Positions 52,805 to 63,100 of a DNA stretch of 64,000 nucleotides are shown piece after piece; positions within the stretch are counted from its first letter, which is position 1, and each line of letters opens with the position of its first letter. Under the pieces are notes generated by a model. The model was given only the letters and a program-made list of their open reading frames with translations, searched no databases and was not told where the DNA came from. Origin of the DNA: JAGQVA01 sp033764335 (lineage in GTDB: Bacteria > Bacteroidota > Bacteroidia > J057); assembly GCA_033764335.1 (NCBI GenBank), contig JANRJC010000020.1, forward strand, positions 124,001-188,000, read 5' to 3'. The translations under genes were made by a program, and so were the position numbers.

Positions 52805-55800
52805 TTAATTGCGTACGCCAATCATGGTTTTAGACTGGCCGAGATCAGATTTTAATACAATGTAATAAATGCCTTGTGCCCAGTTCTGGCTGATCTTAAT
52901 TCCCTGGTTTACGGGATATTGATCCACCTGATAGACAGGTTGTCCCAGCACATTAAGCACTTTGATATTCACCCATTTTGCATTCGGAAACTCAGATTCA
53001 ATCCGGAATTGATCCTGGAAGGGATTGGGGAAAATGGTCGAAGAAATCTGGGTGTAAGTATCATCCACGCCCGATTTGCGAGCTGCGGTACTGGTAGTGG
53101 CCGGAGAAAGATATTCGACATAGATAATCGGTGCCCTGGAGGGAGAACCTTCATAAGACTCCGCCGTTCTTTCACCCGTTCCGGAAACAATCATCGTCAG
53201 TGCACTGGAGGCCGACCAACCCGGACGGTTTACCACTTCCTGAACGAGAGTGGATAAGTCGGGGGTACGCTGTGCAGCACCGGAAACTCCGTACTGATTC
53301 CACAGTATAGGTGCCCAGGCAACCGATGCGGTGGTTTTGGGACGGGAAGAAATATTGTAAGGATTCGGACCGAAGGCATCGGAATTATCACTGGCCTGAG
53401 CTTTTAAGGTGAGGTTGGTCGCACCAAAATCCAATTCGTCGGTCGTAAACTGAATATACGCATCGGTAATGATGGATCCCTGCGGAATATTCAGTCCCCG
53501 GAATCGCAGACCTACAACCTGACTGATACTACCGTCCTTAACGAGTTCAATATCGGTGCTGCTGCGATTCACGCTGCCATTATAGACGGTTTCTTCGGCG
53601 TCATCGTACCAGGCAGCTACCCGTGAACTAATCAACGTAGTGAGAATCGGCTCCAGTACTTCAAAGCTCCGCACAACCGTGTCTGCCGCGAGATAAGAAG
53701 CATTTCCGGGCTGAGTGGCTCTAATTGTAACGGTTCCCGTTACACCTGTAAGGGTTACAGTATTGCCGGAAAGAGTAGCCGGTCCCGATACAATTTCGAG
53801 GGTTACCGGAAGTCCGGAACTGGCAGTAGCGGTCAGTGCAAAGGCAGGATCGGTGGTGAGTTTATCTTGAATCGGAGCAAAGGTAATGGCTTGGCCGACC
53901 GGATCATTGTTGCAATTCATTGCCCAACAAACCGCAGCGTCAAACAAGGACCAGCCGGTTCCGGTAGAATTAGCAGCGGTTTCATTGCGGAAATAAAAAC
54001 CGACTCTTCGAGCAGGAGCATTCATACCTACCATACTTGTACCTGACTCATAAGCGAAGAGTACATGCTGGATGGAATTCGAAGAAAGTCTCGCCACTTT
54101 TATGCAATTGGCCGCAGGTTTTCCAAAACCGACTTCCTGACCGGAAGAAGTAATCTGTACCATGCCGGACATGCCTGCGGTCAAGGGGCCGCCAGTGTTT
54201 GCGATGAATATCTGGCTGGTATTAAAAACACTACCGTAATCCGTGTTCTCAATGGTTCCGGTCATTTTCATATCGTCAAACAACCAGGCTTCGCAGTTTA
54301 GAACCGGTACGGCAACATCTCTAAATTTGGTGTTGACATTTAAAGAATTGACGGTAGAAGAGATCACGATCAAATCTTTGCCTACTGCATCCGCAGCGGA
54401 AGAGCTCTGATCCGTTTTCAGAATTACCTCATAACCCAGCGTTTCGAGTTGTGTTTTCATAGCCAGGTCGCCAGCATTCAATGTCTGAGAATTGCCCACA
54501 ACCATAAGGACTTCACCTTTGGGGGAATAGACCTTTACATTGTCCCATACATGAGCTTCATCTGTACCGGTTGTCAGTGCACGAATGACAATCTGAAGGG
54601 TTGATCCTGTCAAATCAGAGATCGTAACGGTCTCTAGGTTTCCATAATTGATATTGCCCGATTTTTCAGTGATTAATACCTCGTTTCCATCATCGAGTTT
54701 ATAATATACCCGGATATAGTCGCGATAAATCCCGGTTGATTCGAGCGGGCCTTGAGATTGGATTTGCAGGCTTATTTTGGCCGGAGCTTCCGAGATATTG
54801 ATCACTTCCGACATCCATACACCTTCGCCTACGGTATATTGGGCACGGAATTTTTGTGCCTGCACCGAAAATACCGCAGCGTTACCCACCTGAGTGGTAT
54901 TGAGGCTCCATCCGCTGCTGCCTTCATCACTCGTAGTGCCATTCGGCAGATCGGCAAAATCTTCTGTCCAGGGCACAGAACCCGTTCCCTCTGGAGATTC
55001 GATTACAACACTTCTTACCGACTGGGTACTTGCGTGATAGGCCAAAACGGCAGTTTTACCAGACCATGTGGATTTGGTGCTGGAAGCAAAATCCAAAAGA
55101 CCGGCAGGTGCGGCATCTTTGTCCAAAGCGATCACTATCGGGACATTGTAAAGATTGTTCAACTCGTCCAGCCCTACTTGTTTATAGCCAATACTTCCGT
55201 TATCAATATCGGGGTAGGTGTAAAACATGTGCAGGACGTTGTTGTCTTCATTTACCGTTACGGTCGGCTTGGTCCCCATTGCATCCACCGGGTAATATTC
55301 CCAGGTAGCATTTGGGCGGCGAACCATAAGAATAATGGTTGGAAATCCGACGGAATCATAAGAGGTTTTGGCCGCCATGTACAATGTACCATCGGTACCG
55401 GCAACTAATTTAAAGTGGTCGTCGGCAACGCCCAGGTTTATCGGCTGAGCAAAACCGGCAGAAGGATTTTCGTCGGCAGACCATACCGAAGGATCATCGC
55501 CGTCAACATGCACACGGAAGGTGAACTTTTTTGTCACCTGATCAGACCAGATTACCCCCACTTTGCTTCCGCTATTATCGGTAAAAGCGATGACCGATGC
55601 GATATCCCGCTGGTCAATAAAGGCAGAAGTAAGGATAATCGGGGCGCTCCAACTGGTGTAGGGAGCCTGACTCCACATGACATAAACCTCCTTTTTGCGC
55701 TCATATGCAATCCACATAATACCCTGGCTGTCAATGTCCATGGTAGCGGTAGCCTGAAAATTTCCCCCTCCGTTCCCAAAACTAACCGAGATAGAAGCGG

Positions 55801-56230
55801 GATTTACGTCCCAGGGAATAAAGGTCTGGCTTGTCTCGTCATACTGGCGAGTCAGGATCGTTGCCTTGTCGTTAAGATCATCAAACAACATGACATGGAT
55901 GCGGTTACCAATGACTTTTATATCCGCAGCAGAAAGTGTGGCGGTGTCAATGGTCGTTTCAAGTGTCCAGGTATCCTCTATGAGTTTCCAAATATGAGTA
56001 CCCGCACTATTAGGCATAATGCAATACAGGTTGTCCTGATAAGACCAGACTTTTGACTGCGGTTTGTCTTCGGTACTCTTTGTTACTACAAAGGGATTCA
56101 GTTCAGTAACCGTAATGGTCTGGGCAAATAGTTGATTTTGAAAAGAAAGGAAAAATGAGCAGGTAAAAACAAAAAATAGCCAACGTGCAAGCGGTTTTAA
56201 AACAACGCTGGGGGGTGTCGTTAAATTCAT
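52805..56230 (-). CDS. large type IX secreted protein (propeller-like plus sorting domain)
   Basis: A 1141-residue secreted protein. A long signal (ARWLFFVFTCSFFLSFQNQLF then AQ) is followed by a propeller-like region with Trp/Asp-rich blades (QDNLYCIMPNSAGTHIWKLI, GIMWIAYERKKEVYVMWSQ), a jelly-roll-like module (VPWTEDFADLPNGTTSDEG), a segment with IVISSTVNSLNVNTKFRDV, a bacterial Ig-like domain (ITFAPIQDKLTTDPAFALTA), a carbohydrate-associated beta domain, and a type A sorting domain (SSTIFPNPFQDQFRIESEF to KTMIGVRN). No catalytic motif is evident. The ATG at 56230 is chosen because it starts the signal and follows a good promoter at 56251-56282. Role: surface protein, perhaps glycan binding. 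Confidence 0.82.
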   Translation of the reverse strand: MNLTTPPSVVLKPLARWLFFVFTCSFFLSFQNQLFAQTITVTELNPFVVTKSTEDKPQSKVWSYQDNLYCIMPNSAGTHIWKLIEDTWTLETTIDTATLSAADIKVIGNRIHVMLFDDLNDKATILTRQYDETSQTFIPWDVNPASISVSFGNGGGNFQATATMDIDSQGIMWIAYERKKEVYVMWSQAPYTSWSAPIILTSAFIDQRDIASVIAFTDNSGSKVGVIWSDQVTKKFTFRVHVDGDDPSVWSADENPSAGFAQPINLGVADDHFKLVAGTDGTLYMAAKTSYDSVGFPTIILMVRRPNATWEYYPVDAMGTKPTVTVNEDNNVLHMFYTYPDIDNGSIGYKQVGLDELNNLYNVPIVIALDKDAAPAGLLDFASSTKSTWSGKTAVLAYHASTQSVRSVVIESPEGTGSVPWTEDFADLPNGTTSDEGSSGWSLNTTQVGNAAVFSVQAQKFRAQYTVGEGVWMSEVINISEAPAKISLQIQSQGPLESTGIYRDYIRVYYKLDDGNEVLITEKSGNINYGNLETVTISDLTGSTLQIVIRALTTGTDEAHVWDNVKVYSPKGEVLMVVGNSQTLNAGDLAMKTQLETLGYEVILKTDQSSSAADAVGKDLIVISSTVNSLNVNTKFRDVAVPVLNCEAWLFDDMKMTGTIENTDYGSVFNTSQIFIANTGGPLTAGMSGMVQITSSGQEVGFGKPAANCIKVARLSSNSIQHVLFAYESGTSMVGMNAPARRVGFYFRNETAANSTGTGWSLFDAAVCWAMNCNNDPVGQAITFAPIQDKLTTDPAFALTATASSGLPVTLEIVSGPATLSGNTVTLTGVTGTVTIRATQPGNASYLAADTVVRSFEVLEPILTTLISSRVAAWYDDAEETVYNGSVNRSSTDIELVKDGSISQVVGLRFRGLNIPQGSIITDAYIQFTTDELDFGATNLTLKAQASDNSDAFGPNPYNISSRPKTTASVAWAPILWNQYGVSGAAQRTPDLSTLVQEVVNRPGWSASSALTMIVSGTGERTAESYEGSPSRAPIIYVEYLSPATTSTAARKSGVDDTYTQISSTIFPNPFQDQFRIESEFPNAKWVNIKVLNVLGQPVYQVDQYPVNQGIKISQNWAQGIYYIVLKSDLGQSKTMIGVRN

Positions 56231-56250
56231 TGCTAGGAAAATAAAATTAT

Positions 56251-56282
56251 CAAACAACTTTTCCCAGGCACGGAAGCACAAA
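56251..56282 (-). promoter_or_regulatory. Bacteroidota-type promoter for the secreted protein
   Basis: On the minus strand TTTG (56279-56282) and GTTGTTTG (56251-56258) are separated by 20 nt. This fits TTTG-N19-21-TAnnTTTG except for the first two bases of the -7 box. The start codon follows 20 nt downstream. Confidence 0.45.
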
Positions 56283-56431
56283 TTCAGGTTTTGTGTTTCC
56301 TAAAATAAGGAATGGCAGAAGGTTTCGGATGTGGTGTAAAAAGTTTTACGAGTCTTTGAAGGTATGTTGACTTTGGTTGTTAGGTAAATATAAACTAAAT
56401 ACTCATTTAATTTATGTAAATGTAAATATTT

Positions 56432-56454
56432 TTCGTTGTATTATTTACAACGAA
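56432..56454. repeat. 9-bp hairpin in the 56231-56516 gap
   Basis: TTCGTTGTA (56432-56440) and TACAACGAA (56446-56454) are exact reverse complements with a 5-nt loop. It lies 63 nt downstream of the amidohydrolase stop. There is no immediate T-run, so it may be a weak terminator or a processing site. The rest of the gap is AT-rich and holds no gene that I can support. Confidence 0.5.
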
Positions 56455-56516
56455 TTCATAAATAGTCAATTTTTTCTTTTGAACTGCCGGTTTCTTATTT
56501 CGATCCCCCTAACCTC

Positions 56517-57908
56517 TCATTCATACTTTGCCGCAATCGCCTCCAGCCGCGACTGTATGTCCTCCCGAGAAAGCCATTTCCCTCTATACATTACGCCTGC
56601 GGGGTTTTTCAGATGGGCTAAATCCCCCAGCGGATTTTTATCCAGTAAAATCAAATCCGCCGAACTCCCCTGAGCTACTACCCCAAATTCGCCTTCCCTT
56701 CCAAAATATTTTGCTGCATTGACCGTGCCGGTAACCAGGCATTCATAAGGCGTCAGTCCGGCGTCATTCATTGCGGCGAGTTCATGTTGAATAGAAAAAC
56801 CGGGCACATTAAACACCTGCGGTGCATCTGATCCCAATACCAACAACACGCCTTTGACGTGCAGGGCCTTCAGAATTTTTTTCCGAATTCCGATAAACTC
56901 CGATACCCGAGTCGAATCGTAATTTTCCAGTCGCTGTAAACCGAATTTGCTCTGCACCCATTGCTCTCGTGTACGGGGAGACATATACTTCATTTCCGGC
57001 TCGGCAATAGTGTTTTCGGGTTTATCTGTCGAAGTCCAGCGCACCAGCAAACCTTGGGTAGGCACAACCGCTACCTTATGCGCCAGCGTAAGATCAACCA
57101 GTTCAGGGATCAGGGTTGTGTCGGCGAGATGCGTAAAGTTAAACCCAAAAAATCCGTTTTCCTCCGGTTTTACCCCGGCGCTTTCGGGAACGAGTCCTTC
57201 AAGATAACCATCAATATGATCCACCGAAGCATAGTCCGATTCCAGCGCATGGCGGATACCCACATGGATGGAAACATGACCGGCATAAGGCATGCCCACC
57301 TCTTTGGCAGTGGCAATAATCTGGTCAAATACCTCCCGTTTGATGCCGGGATGAAGTTTCATAAAGTCGTAACCGGCGGCTTTTTGGGCGCGAACCGTAC
57401 TGTCGGCAATTTTTAGATCCGGGACGGTATTTCCATTAAGAGAAGGCCCGGAAGTAAAAATGCGAGGACTAATGACTTCTTCTTTTGCCACGCGGGTTTT
57501 AAGATCGAGGTGAAAAGGATCCCCCAGCATACCACGGATGGTTGTTACCCCATTGGAAAGGTAGAGGAACAACGTCTCTTCCACTACATCTTCCTGTCCT
57601 TCGCGGGGAACCGGGATATGCGCGTGCATTTCAGCGAGGCCGGGCATAAGGTATTGGCCAGAGGCATCAATTACACGGGCGGAATCGGGAAACGAAATTT
57701 CGGCAGAAGAGCCGATGGCCAGAATTTTCCCATCCCCAATGACCACCGTTTGGTCTTCCAGTACCTGTTCGCCGTTCATGGGAATGACGTGGGCATGGGT
57801 AAAAACGATTTGAGGGGTTACGCCGCCAAAATCCGTAGTGTTTTTTTCGCCACAAGCAAACAACAGCGCAGCAAAAAGGAGGGGAAAAAAGTTTTTAATC
57901 GTTGCCAT
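56517..57908 (-). CDS. amidohydrolase lipoprotein (imidazolonepropionase-like)
   Basis: A 463-residue lipoprotein (signal to LLFACGE). The metal motif HxH is in MPGLAEMHAHIPVP. YDFMKLHPG gives the possible metal-bridging lysine position, YAGHVSIHVG and ASVDHIDGYLE the later histidines, and LVLGSDAPQVFNVPG the aspartate. The flanking beta domain closes with GSSADLILLDKNPL. Members hydrolyse amides, dipeptides or lactams; the substrate cannot be told. It is a single gene, ending 286 nt before the large secreted protein's start region, and no operon partner is clear. Confidence 0.9.
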   Translation of the reverse strand: MATIKNFFPLLFAALLFACGEKNTTDFGGVTPQIVFTHAHVIPMNGEQVLEDQTVVIGDGKILAIGSSAEISFPDSARVIDASGQYLMPGLAEMHAHIPVPREGQEDVVEETLFLYLSNGVTTIRGMLGDPFHLDLKTRVAKEEVISPRIFTSGPSLNGNTVPDLKIADSTVRAQKAAGYDFMKLHPGIKREVFDQIIATAKEVGMPYAGHVSIHVGIRHALESDYASVDHIDGYLEGLVPESAGVKPEENGFFGFNFTHLADTTLIPELVDLTLAHKVAVVPTQGLLVRWTSTDKPENTIAEPEMKYMSPRTREQWVQSKFGLQRLENYDSTRVSEFIGIRKKILKALHVKGVLLVLGSDAPQVFNVPGFSIQHELAAMNDAGLTPYECLVTGTVNAAKYFGREGEFGVVAQGSSADLILLDKNPLGDLAHLKNPAGVMYRGKWLSREDIQSRLEAIAAKYE

Positions 57909-57965
57909 GAGGAAGGAGATTAAGTTAATTTACACATTTTTGAGGAAAATATAGAAAACTCTCCC

Positions 57966-58754
57966 CTACCCTACTCCGGGTATGCGCCAACCCCAGCCGG
58001 TGAGTTTCTGGTGCAGGTTTTCGGCTTTTTCCCGGTAGCCGTGGCCGGGATTGGAGAGGATGGTATCCAATACTTCGAGGCTCTGTCTGCGGTTGCCCGC
58101 TTTAAGCCAGGCGAGGACGAGGTACCATTCGGAGACTTCGCCGTATTTGTCGTTGTGGGTTAGTTGTTGTAAATGAGCAGTTGCCTCCGCAGGTTCATTT
58201 TGAGCGAGAAGACACATCGCCAGGTAAAACCGGGCGTCGGCCAGGTCAGGGTATTGGCCAAGTGTTTTTTCCAGTGTCTCGCGGGCGGCGGCATATTCCT
58301 TACGATTATACTGTGCCATAGCTGCCAGTATCAGTGAGTCCGAGGGTGAGGTATCGCCTTTATAAGTGATCACATCGCGGTAAGGCTCAAACTGGGCTGT
58401 GCCGACCCGCTCCGGATCATACTGAAAAATCAGCAAAGTCCACGCGCAGGCAACCAATACCAGAATCACTGCTGCTGCCCGGAAAACCGGATGACGGAAA
58501 AGTCGGGTGGCAAAGGGTACAACCTTTGTTTTCTCCTTCAAATCCCCCTCAACGTCCAGCCGCTGAAGTTTTTCTTTATAGTCTATCTGTGTATAGAGAT
58601 TCAGAAGTTTATGGGTTCCCTGATGGAGGCGCAGTTCTGCCGCCAGCACCTCATCGGTGCGGATTTGGGTTTCAAACGAAGTTTTTTCTTCCGGTGTCAT
58701 TTCCCCGGCCAGATAGGCTTCGATTTGTTCGGATAATTGATCTCTCTTTGCCAT
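57966..58754 (-). CDS. one-TM TPR protein with anti-sigma-like N-terminus
   Basis: A 262-residue protein, probably regulating the sigma factor encoded 27 nt upstream. Residues 1-60 (EQIEAYLAGEMTPEEKTSFE) resemble the cytosolic start of zinc-finger-like anti-sigma factors, but without the HCC metal residues. One membrane helix lies at about 90-110 (VFRAAAVILVLVACAWTLLI). The periplasmic part holds TPR units (AMAQYNRKEYAAARETLEKT, ADARFYLAMCLLAQNEPAEA). Cytosolic helix bundle, one TM and a sensor outside is the classic anti-sigma layout. That it binds the sigma factor is inference from order and layout. The periplasmic TPR could meet the TPR-CHAT protein encoded divergently. Confidence 0.72.
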   Translation of the reverse strand: MAKRDQLSEQIEAYLAGEMTPEEKTSFETQIRTDEVLAAELRLHQGTHKLLNLYTQIDYKEKLQRLDVEGDLKEKTKVVPFATRLFRHPVFRAAAVILVLVACAWTLLIFQYDPERVGTAQFEPYRDVITYKGDTSPSDSLILAAMAQYNRKEYAAARETLEKTLGQYPDLADARFYLAMCLLAQNEPAEATAHLQQLTHNDKYGEVSEWYLVLAWLKAGNRRQSLEVLDTILSNPGHGYREKAENLHQKLTGWGWRIPGVG

Positions 58755-58781
58755 GAGTCATGTAATTTTGCCAACTGACGA

Positions 58782-59381
58782 TTACCCAACCAGTTCTTCG
58801 ATCAAAGTGCGCGCTTCGGGATGGTTGCGCACGAGTTCTTTTAATTCACTGAGGCAGTGGTTTTTTTTGTTCCGCACCACCTGTTCATTCTGATACCCGA
58901 GTTCCTCCGCGATTTCTTTCATCGAATACTTTTCTGCCCAGAGAATCAGCACTTCCCGGCATTTGGCTTTGAGGGACCCCAGCAGATTGCTGACCAAGCT
59001 GCGCTGATCATTATCCATGATGTGTACCTCCGGGGTAAAATCGGTTTTTTCATCGCCGGCATTGGCGTTTTTGTAATCGTCTTCTTTTACGCTCCGGTTG
59101 AACCTCCGGTACCAGAGGTTTTTACTGATGGCGTAGAGATAGGTATTCAGGGAACTTTTTCCCTCAAATTTGCCTTCCCGGATCGCCACCAGCAGATTTA
59201 CCAGCGCATCCTGAAAAACGTCTTTCGCCTCTTCCCGGCTACCATTTCGGGTTGTAATAAATGCAACGACCTGTTCGACCTGACGCCGATACAAAAAAGC
59301 CATCACCTCATCACAAGCTTTACCCCCTTCTCTGATTGCCTTTATCACTGCTTCATCTGTATAGTTGAGCCTTTTCATCAT
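58782..59381 (-). CDS. sigma-70 family (ECF-type) RNA polymerase sigma factor
   Basis: A 199-residue sigma factor. Region 2 is visible as EEAKDVFQDALVNLLVAIRE and SSLNTYLYAISKNLWYRRF; region 4 as CREVLILWAEKYSMKEIAEE followed by LGYQNEQVVRNKKNHCL with the helix-turn-helix. Length and lack of region 3 fit ECF-type factors. It is followed after 27 nt by an anti-sigma-like TPR protein, and is divergent from a secreted Cys protein and the TPR-CHAT gene. The intervening DNA contains two inward-facing copies of TAAATGTAAC (59402-59411 and, inverted, 59460-59469), candidates for its own target sites. Confidence 0.87.
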   Translation of the reverse strand: MMKRLNYTDEAVIKAIREGGKACDEVMAFLYRRQVEQVVAFITTRNGSREEAKDVFQDALVNLLVAIREGKFEGKSSLNTYLYAISKNLWYRRFNRSVKEDDYKNANAGDEKTDFTPEVHIMDNDQRSLVSNLLGSLKAKCREVLILWAEKYSMKEIAEELGYQNEQVVRNKKNHCLSELKELVRNHPEARTLIEELVG

Positions 59382-59401
59382 ATTGGTTCACCTGACGGGG
59401 A

Positions 59402-59469
59402 TAAATGTAACCGGAAAAGATAAAATAGTAAAAATGTTCTCCAACAATCTTGAAGGATTGTTACATTTA
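59402..59469. promoter_or_regulatory. divergent control region with inverted TAAATGTAAC pair
   Basis: TAAATGTAAC at 59402-59411 (plus strand) and its exact reverse complement GTTACATTTA at 59460-59469. Each copy reads towards one gene: the plus copy towards 59518, the minus copy towards the sigma gene start at 59381. TGTAAC-type boxes are common -35 elements of ECF sigma factors. A second, inner hairpin (AACAATC 59443-59449, GATTGTT 59456-59462) partly overlaps the right copy. It may serve as overlapping divergent promoters or as one operator. Confidence 0.5.
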
Positions 59470-59517
59470 CACAGGTCAACCGAACCAAGAGGTATCATTT
59501 TCAAACAAATCACAGTA

Positions 59518-60141
59518 ATGAAACCTATTTCCGTTCCCTCCCTTTTGTCTTTTTGTTTATCCCTCCTTTTTTTCGGAGGAATGCAGATTTCAGATGTAAC
59601 CGCACGGCCTGACGGGCAGATTCAGTATCCGTCACTGCAACTGATTAACAAAAACGAACAACCCACCCAAGCCAGTTATCGCTTTAAAAAAGCTAACGGT
59701 ATGCTGAATTTGCAACTCAAATTGCAAAACGGCGAAGTACTTGTGCGAATGCTCAAAGGCCAGGATCAGGTAATTGCTCAGGGGAAAATTGTCAAAAGCG
59801 GTAAAAACCGCATCGTTACGATAACGATGACCCAAAACAGCCTGCTTGCCTACTGGCATTTTGCCCTGGATCGGGTAATCCTCTCCGGAAAATCACTCTC
59901 GCTGAAATCGCTGGACGCGGATTATCCGACAACTCTGCTCGAATGTATCCAAGCCTGCTACCAGATCAAACTTAAGGACTTTATCAAAGCTGATAATATC
60001 GGCAAACTGGTGGACAAAGCCAATCAAGGCTCCGAAACCGGCAATGCCGGTGGTTGTGGAGACATTTCAATTTGTACCAGCACGACGCTGAGTGAATACG
60101 ATCAGTGCGTACAGGATTGTTATGAGCAATACGACGAATAA
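59518..60141 (+). CDS. secreted Cys-containing protein of the CHAT locus, unknown
   Basis: A 207-residue exported protein, no family recognised. The signal peptide (SVPSLLSFCLSLLFFGGMQI, cut near VTA) starts at the ATG 59518; the frame is open to 59365, but that part has no signal features and overlaps the sigma gene. The middle is a beta domain (YRFKKANGMLNLQLKLQNGE, LLAYWHFALDRVILSGKSL). The C-terminal third has six cysteines: CIQACYQIKLKDF and later CGDISICTSTTLSEYDQCVQ then DC. It lies 24 nt before the TPR-CHAT gene, and so could be its substrate, inhibitor or chaperone; that is inference. Confidence 0.72.
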   Translation: MKPISVPSLLSFCLSLLFFGGMQISDVTARPDGQIQYPSLQLINKNEQPTQASYRFKKANGMLNLQLKLQNGEVLVRMLKGQDQVIAQGKIVKSGKNRIVTITMTQNSLLAYWHFALDRVILSGKSLSLKSLDADYPTTLLECIQACYQIKLKDFIKADNIGKLVDKANQGSETGNAGGCGDISICTSTTLSEYDQCVQDCYEQYDE

Positions 60142-60165
60142 TCCGGAATAATCTTCCCTTATTTT

Positions 60166-63100
60166 ATGCGACGGTTTGTAAGCCTGGTTATCTGTATCGG
60201 TGTATTTTGGGGGAAATTATTTTCCCAAACACCCTCCTCACCGGCAGATACCCGGGCAAACGTCGTAATACTGCGGGAAAAAGGCCAAAATTTCCTCCGG
60301 TTGTCGGAAACAGATTCGGCGGCGCGCTACCTCTCCGGTGCAGAAATATTAGCCGAAAAACACCTTTCTCCTTCCGATCCCGACCGTATCCGGGTGTGGC
60401 TGGTTAGGGCCGAACTACAACTGGCGCTGGATCAATATTCCGAAGCGATCCGCCATCTGGAAAAAGCCTATGAAAGCTCCGCAAAAGCGCAGATTACCGA
60501 TTTACAGATCGAGTCGCTGACCTCGCTGGGGTATGCCGCCTGCGTAACGAATCGTTATCCGGAAGCAGAAAAATACCTCACAGAGGCCGAAACACTTCTG
60601 AACGCGCGATCCCCTTTATCCCTGTTTTTGGTCGCAAAACTGCGCTTTTGCCAGGGGTATTATCTTCAACTTCGGCAGGATTATCCCCCGTCACTGGAAA
60701 AATATGAGGAAAGCCGTAAGTTGTTTTCAGACGTTTTGGCGCCTGACGACCCGGAGGTTGCCCGCGCCCTCAATTTTGCCGGACAAGTGTATCGGGCAAT
60801 GGGAGAAAATGAAAAAGCGACAGAATATCATCTGGAAGCCCTCCATATTCAGCAGAAAAAACTCCCGGAAGAACATCTCGAACTTGCCCGAACTTATTTG
60901 TATCTGGGCATCTGTGCTTACGAAACCGGCGATTACGCAGCAGCCCTGGACTATTACGCACAGGCACTCCGTATCCGGCGTCGAAAACTGGGTGAAAAAC
61001 ACCGACTCGTAGCCTCCGTTTATAACAACTTGGGGTTGGTGTTCTGGATGGAAGGAGAACCCGAAAAAGCCTTAAACTATTACAGCCAGGTAGTAGCGAT
61101 TTATGTCGAATTGCTGGGCAAGGACGACTTGGGCGTTGCCGCAGGTTATAACAATATGGGGCTTTGTTATACGGATATGCACAATTATCGCGAAGCCATA
61201 CACTACTTCCGCCTGGCTCTTCAAATCCGGCAAAAACGCCAGGGAAACGATCACCCGAGCCTTGCAGGCATTTACAACAATATAGGTCTGGCCGAACTCA
61301 CCGACGGGCAATACGACAAAGCTATTCAGGGATTTCGGGAGGCGATGCGAATCGGGGAAAAACACGAAGGCTTTCATCATGTGCGCGTAGCGAAATACTA
61401 CAACAACATCGGCAGGGTTTACCGCGAAAAAAATGACCCGGTACAGGCCCTTCAATGGCATCAGCAAGCCCTGATCCATGCCATTGCCGGGTACAACGAT
61501 ACTCAGTGGTGTTCAAATCCTCCGGTAAAATCTTTCCCGCTTTCGCCTGATTTTCTCGAAATCCTCCACCACAAGGCTCTCAGTATCAATCTTCTCCCGC
61601 CCAATCTGTCCAATTCCGAATGTGCCCTCAACACCTATCAGGCAGCAGCCGAACTGATTGACCTCATGCGGGTACATTATCTGAGTGACGATGCTAAATT
61701 CCGGCTGGCCGCACGGGCGGCGGAAATCTATGCAGGAGGAATCACCACGGCGAGAAAGTTGTACCTGATTTCCGGTAAAAACAAAAAATACCTCGACATC
61801 GCGCTTCGATTTAGCGAAAAACAAAAAGCCATTGTATTGCTGGAAGCCCTTAATTCGGCGCGGGCAAAAAATATAGGAATGTTACCCGATGCCCTCCTTC
61901 AAATGGAAAAAAATGTCCGAAAAACCCGGGTGGAACTACAAGAGGCTATTTTCGAAGAAAGGCAAAAAGGCGCATCCTCTGACAGCCTGAAAATCGCCGA
62001 AATTTCTGCCCAGCTTTTTACCGTGGGCCGGCAATATGACTCACTGACCTTTATATTCGACAGCCAGTTTCCCCGATATTACCAACTCAAATACCAATCC
62101 GAACCACCGGGTGCGGAAGATATTATTCGCAACCTTCCGAAAGGCACAGCACTCGTTGAATATTATCACGGCGGCGGAAACCTGCATATTTTTTTACTGA
62201 GTGAGGGCCGTTCCGACTGGCTGACGTTACCTGCGACCGACACACTTAACCTCGTCGTCAGCCATTTTCAGGAAAGTATCTATCAGGGGTTCCGGAATTT
62301 ACAGGCGACCGATTCGCTCCGCAAAAAATGGTCGGATGATTACGAATTGCTGGCCGATTCGCTTTACCAGATGCTGATTGCCCCCCTGACCGAGAAGCCT
62401 TTACCGGAAAAACTTATCCTCATTCCCGACGGAGTGCTGGGGTATATCCCTTTTGATGCCTTACTTACAGAAAAACCTGCGAAAAAAGGAGCTTACCGAG
62501 ATTACCCCTATCTGATACGTAAATTTACCCTATCCCAACACTACTCGGCGGCACTGTTGTTTCGGAGTTTGCCCGATCGGGAGAGCCGCCAATCGGTAAA
62601 AAATGCGGTGATTTATGCCCCGGTTTTTTCACCGGAGATGAATTATCCCGATGTTTTTGGGCCACCGGCTCATTTGCCTTTTAGCGAATTGGAAGCCGAA
62701 AAAATTACCCGGCTCACAGGAGGCGATATTTTTTTAAAAGAAAAGGCTACAAAAGCCGCTTTTTTTGACCATGCCGGAGGTTATCGGATCATTCATCTTT
62801 CCAGCCATGCCCGGGTAAACGATCGCGACCCCATGTTTTCTACCATTGATTTTGCCGACGGAGAAGCAGTCAATGTGCTGGAATTGTTTGGAATAGAACT
62901 TCGCGCAGACCTTGTTACCCTGAGTGCCTGTGAAACCGGAAACGGCGAGTTGTTTCGCGGAGAAGGCATTATGAGCCTGTCTCGGGGTTTTATATATGCC
63001 GGAGCAAAAAGCATTGTCAATACCCTTTGGGAAGTAAATGATGGCGCTACCGCCGAAATTATGACCCATTTTTACGAAACCCTTTCCAAAGGGAAAAGCA

